Part shown: one piece after another, positions 1 through 64,000 of the stretch
Layout of the letters: the number at the start of each line of letters is the position of its first letter
How positions within the stretch are numbered: position 1 is the stretch's first letter
Program-made: the position numbers and the translations under genes
DNA from: Carettochelys insculpta
Taxonomy: Eukaryota > Chordata > Testudines > Carettochelyidae
Length of the DNA stretch: 64,000 bases
Direction: 5' to 3'
Assembly: GCF_033958435.1 (NCBI RefSeq)
Contig: NC_134137.1
Span: 251,642,501-251,706,500, forward strand
Notes under the pieces: generated by a model
Database searches by the model: none
The model's input: the letters and a program-made list of their open reading frames with translations, nothing else
What the model was told of the DNA's origin: nothing

Positions 1-304
1 CAAGGTTGCTAAGTCTAATTCAGTCTCATTTTACAAGTAAGATAAAACGTAGTATAGAGCAGTTAAATCACTTGCTCAGTGCCACACAAGAAATCGGTGA
101 TGAAGATGGAAATACATAGGTCATGGAAATACATGGAAATACATCTTAACCCTTTGCTTTTAGCTATAAGGTCATCCTTTGAGTGCAGCAAAGAATGTTG
201 GCTTTGGTTGCACATCTATACATTTGAGTATTTTTGATCCTGTTCTTATTAATGGGCCAACTTGAGTAAGGAGTCCTCATTTTCACGAATGACAGAAGCT
301 GCTA

Positions 305-62100
<61,796 letters not shown>

Positions 62101-62206
62101 CTTTAAAAAAAGGCAGTGAGTGAATGTCAGATTTCCGTGGGTAAACTGGTAACGATCTGCCCTCCACCACCTCATCAGAATACTCTGACTTCATGGGTGC
62201 ATAGAT

Positions 62207-62815
62207 CAGTGGTTTTCAACCAGCGTGCCATGGCACACTGTGCTGCTGCAAGAACTGTCCAAATGTGCTGTGAAATTTTGTCAGTTTCCCCTCCCGGTGG
62301 CTCTTTGTAGAGCCACCATGAAGGGAAATGCTGACCCTGCAAGACCCCGTTCATGCCGGGAAGCAGCTGAAATGCTGCTTCCTGGCCTGAACCAGCCCAT
62401 CCCCACCCTCTGCTGTCGCAAGGGGGTGGTAGAGAGAGCGGGAGACTGCTGGAACTGGGACATGGTTTAAACGATGCGTCCTGGCTCCAACGGGCTGGCG
62501 GGGAGGAGAGCCTGCTTTCAGTGGTTTACTCACCATCCCTAGCCTGGCACTGAGCAGATTTTGAAAATGTATCTGTACTCACTGTCTAAGACCATGTATT
62601 CTGTGGTGGATTTGAAACATTAATGCATTTGATCCTTCCTTAGCTCGTTGTATGCACTGCTATGTTGTAAACCTCGCTAGTAAGACCATAACCATAGTAA
62701 ATGTAAGTGAATGTGATGTTTGAGCAATCAATTCAGATGAAAAAAGTGGGTGTGTTGTGGAATTGTTTGGCTCGCTGAAGTGTGCCATGTTATCGGAAAG
62801 GTTATCGGAACCCTG
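62207..62815. mobile_element. hAT-like non-autonomous element, 609 bp
   Basis: The left end CAGTGGTTTTCAACC and the right end (GGTTATCGGAACCCTG) are loose inverses, and both arms contain ATGGCACACT. The flanking octamers GCATAGAT and ACATAGAC agree at 6 of 8 positions, consistent with an aged 8-bp duplication. Confidence 0.6.
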
Positions 62816-63283
62816 ACATAGACCACCTCCACTCCCGTCTGGACTGCCTTTGCATTGCAAATAAACATATGAAAGTAGTCAATGCATTTTAAAACTTTAT
62901 TTTATTGCAATGAAAGCTTCTGGAAATGAGAAGAGCCAACAACATGGTACCAACCAGCTCTCTACAGACCACCAGCAAGAGCTCTGTGGATCAAAGGTGG
63001 TTTGCATAGCACGTGCTATTTTTGCTAAGCTATTCTTTTAAAAAGAAGATCGGTATAGCTACTCATTAGCCTTTTTAGGCTGCCTCAATCCTCACTTCAT
63101 GCCAGGGGCATGTAGCAGAGTGAAAGCCCCTTACAGAATACCCAAATCCAGAGTTAATCACCACACAGTGTTACAGGGGCCTCTTCATCAGTGGGCAGCA
63201 GAAAGCTGAACCAACACCATGAGAAATGGGCACACTGATAAATGTAACTCTTACTGTGTGAATGTACAGCGGTGATTAACACA

Positions 63284-63620
63284 GCAGGGCTGAGCAAACT
63301 TTTTACACTGGGTCCCACTTTTTGTCCTTGCAGTTTGCAGTCCCCCGCACCCTACCTGTCTAATGGAATCGAAACTGAAGGAAAGTTCAGTTATGTTCAT
63401 ATGAAGAAAACCAAACAAACCCTTTCAGCACATGTAAGCAAATAAGTCTGTAGAATGTAAAAACATTAATGGGCATACAACTGTGAATACACAGACATAA
63501 AAACAGTAACTTACTTCAACATTTGTAATGAGAGGGATGAGCCTGAGACCCAGCAGCTGACTGTGCTGTGCCCCTCTTGTGAAATTTCACGCTTTCCCGA
63601 GGGGGCCTGCCTCTCACTTT
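63284..63620. mobile_element. hAT-like fragment
   Basis: Begins CAGGGCTGAGCAAACTTTTT, a typical hAT end of amniote genomes. I could not find the other end. Bases 63620-64000 show nothing I can name. Confidence 0.4.
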
Positions 63621-64000
63621 GTGCACCTATGCACTATAGGAACATGCAACTGTATTGACCTACTACCTCAGACATTTCCTTCAGCCACAGTCAATCAGCT
63701 ACGCTGATCCTCAAAGTGAAATAAAGGGTCTGGTCAAAGTATAAGCACTTCCTCATAGTAGAGAAAAGCACTTAATCATATCAATTTAAATGATTGATGG
63801 TGGGGACTGTGGAGCGGCCAATCACACATTCCTCATGCCCTGGCACTTGGGAGTTGCTAGGTTCATAGCAGAAAGATGATAGGACATAAATTTTCCAGTA
63901 GGCGAGGTTTGTTGTGGCAAATAGGGATCTGAAGAATGTCCTTTGGGGTGGCTAAGGATAGCCAAGTGAAACACACACCATTTTGATATTAAGACAGCAC

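Overview
The window is vertebrate nuclear DNA and lies inside one gene. Nineteen exons on the minus strand encode the middle of the ATP-binding-cassette protein ABCC9 (SUR2, the regulatory subunit of ATP-sensitive potassium channels). They run from the linker before nucleotide-binding domain 1 (NBD1), at 62100, to the start of NBD2, at 341. Exons for the N-terminal part lie beyond the right edge, and those for the rest of NBD2 beyond the left edge. The 19 exons total about 2.2 kb (about 734 codons), have consistent phases and contain no stop or frameshift, so the gene looks functional. One small exon (about 39 bp) expected from mammalian SUR2 was not found in the 17.4-kb intron between 40698 and 58140.

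All other recognisable content is intronic and mostly transposable elements. The mix suggests a non-avian reptile, most likely a turtle (inference): CR1 LINEs with the usual sauropsid 3' end, a DIRS-like tyrosine-recombinase retrotransposon, Penelope-like fragments, a second LINE type, hAT and Tigger/pogo-like DNA transposons, and many palindromic MITEs rich in TTCGAA with GTCTACA ends. DIRS and Penelope elements argue against a bird.

Layout from left to right. 0.3-6.8 kb: three exons and a TA-flanked MITE. 6.8-16 kb: introns with MITEs, a hAT MITE with a perfect 8-bp target duplication, a decayed CR1, and two exons. 16-19 kb: a Penelope-like inverted pair with hammerhead-ribozyme features beside a CR1 with an open 577-codon reverse-transcriptase frame. 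19-28 kb: MITEs, an old antisense CR1, and exons for the second membrane domain. 28-41 kb: the linker and NBD1 exons, a non-CR1 LINE inserted in MITE sequence, a Tigger-like element and palindromic MITEs. 41-58 kb: the giant intron, holding two GC-rich cut-and-paste elements and a nested pair in which a 4.4-kb DIRS-like element sits inside an autonomous but decayed hAT transposon (48340-55101, perfect 8-bp duplication), plus a MITE and LTR-like sequence. 58-64 kb: four exons (Walker A of NBD1 and upstream) and hAT-like fragments.

The most interesting items are the DIRS element with its terminal and internal complementary repeats and LAP2alpha-like gag, the hammerhead-like fold in the Penelope fragment, the apparently young non-CR1 LINE, and the unlocated small exon whose skipping would keep the frame.
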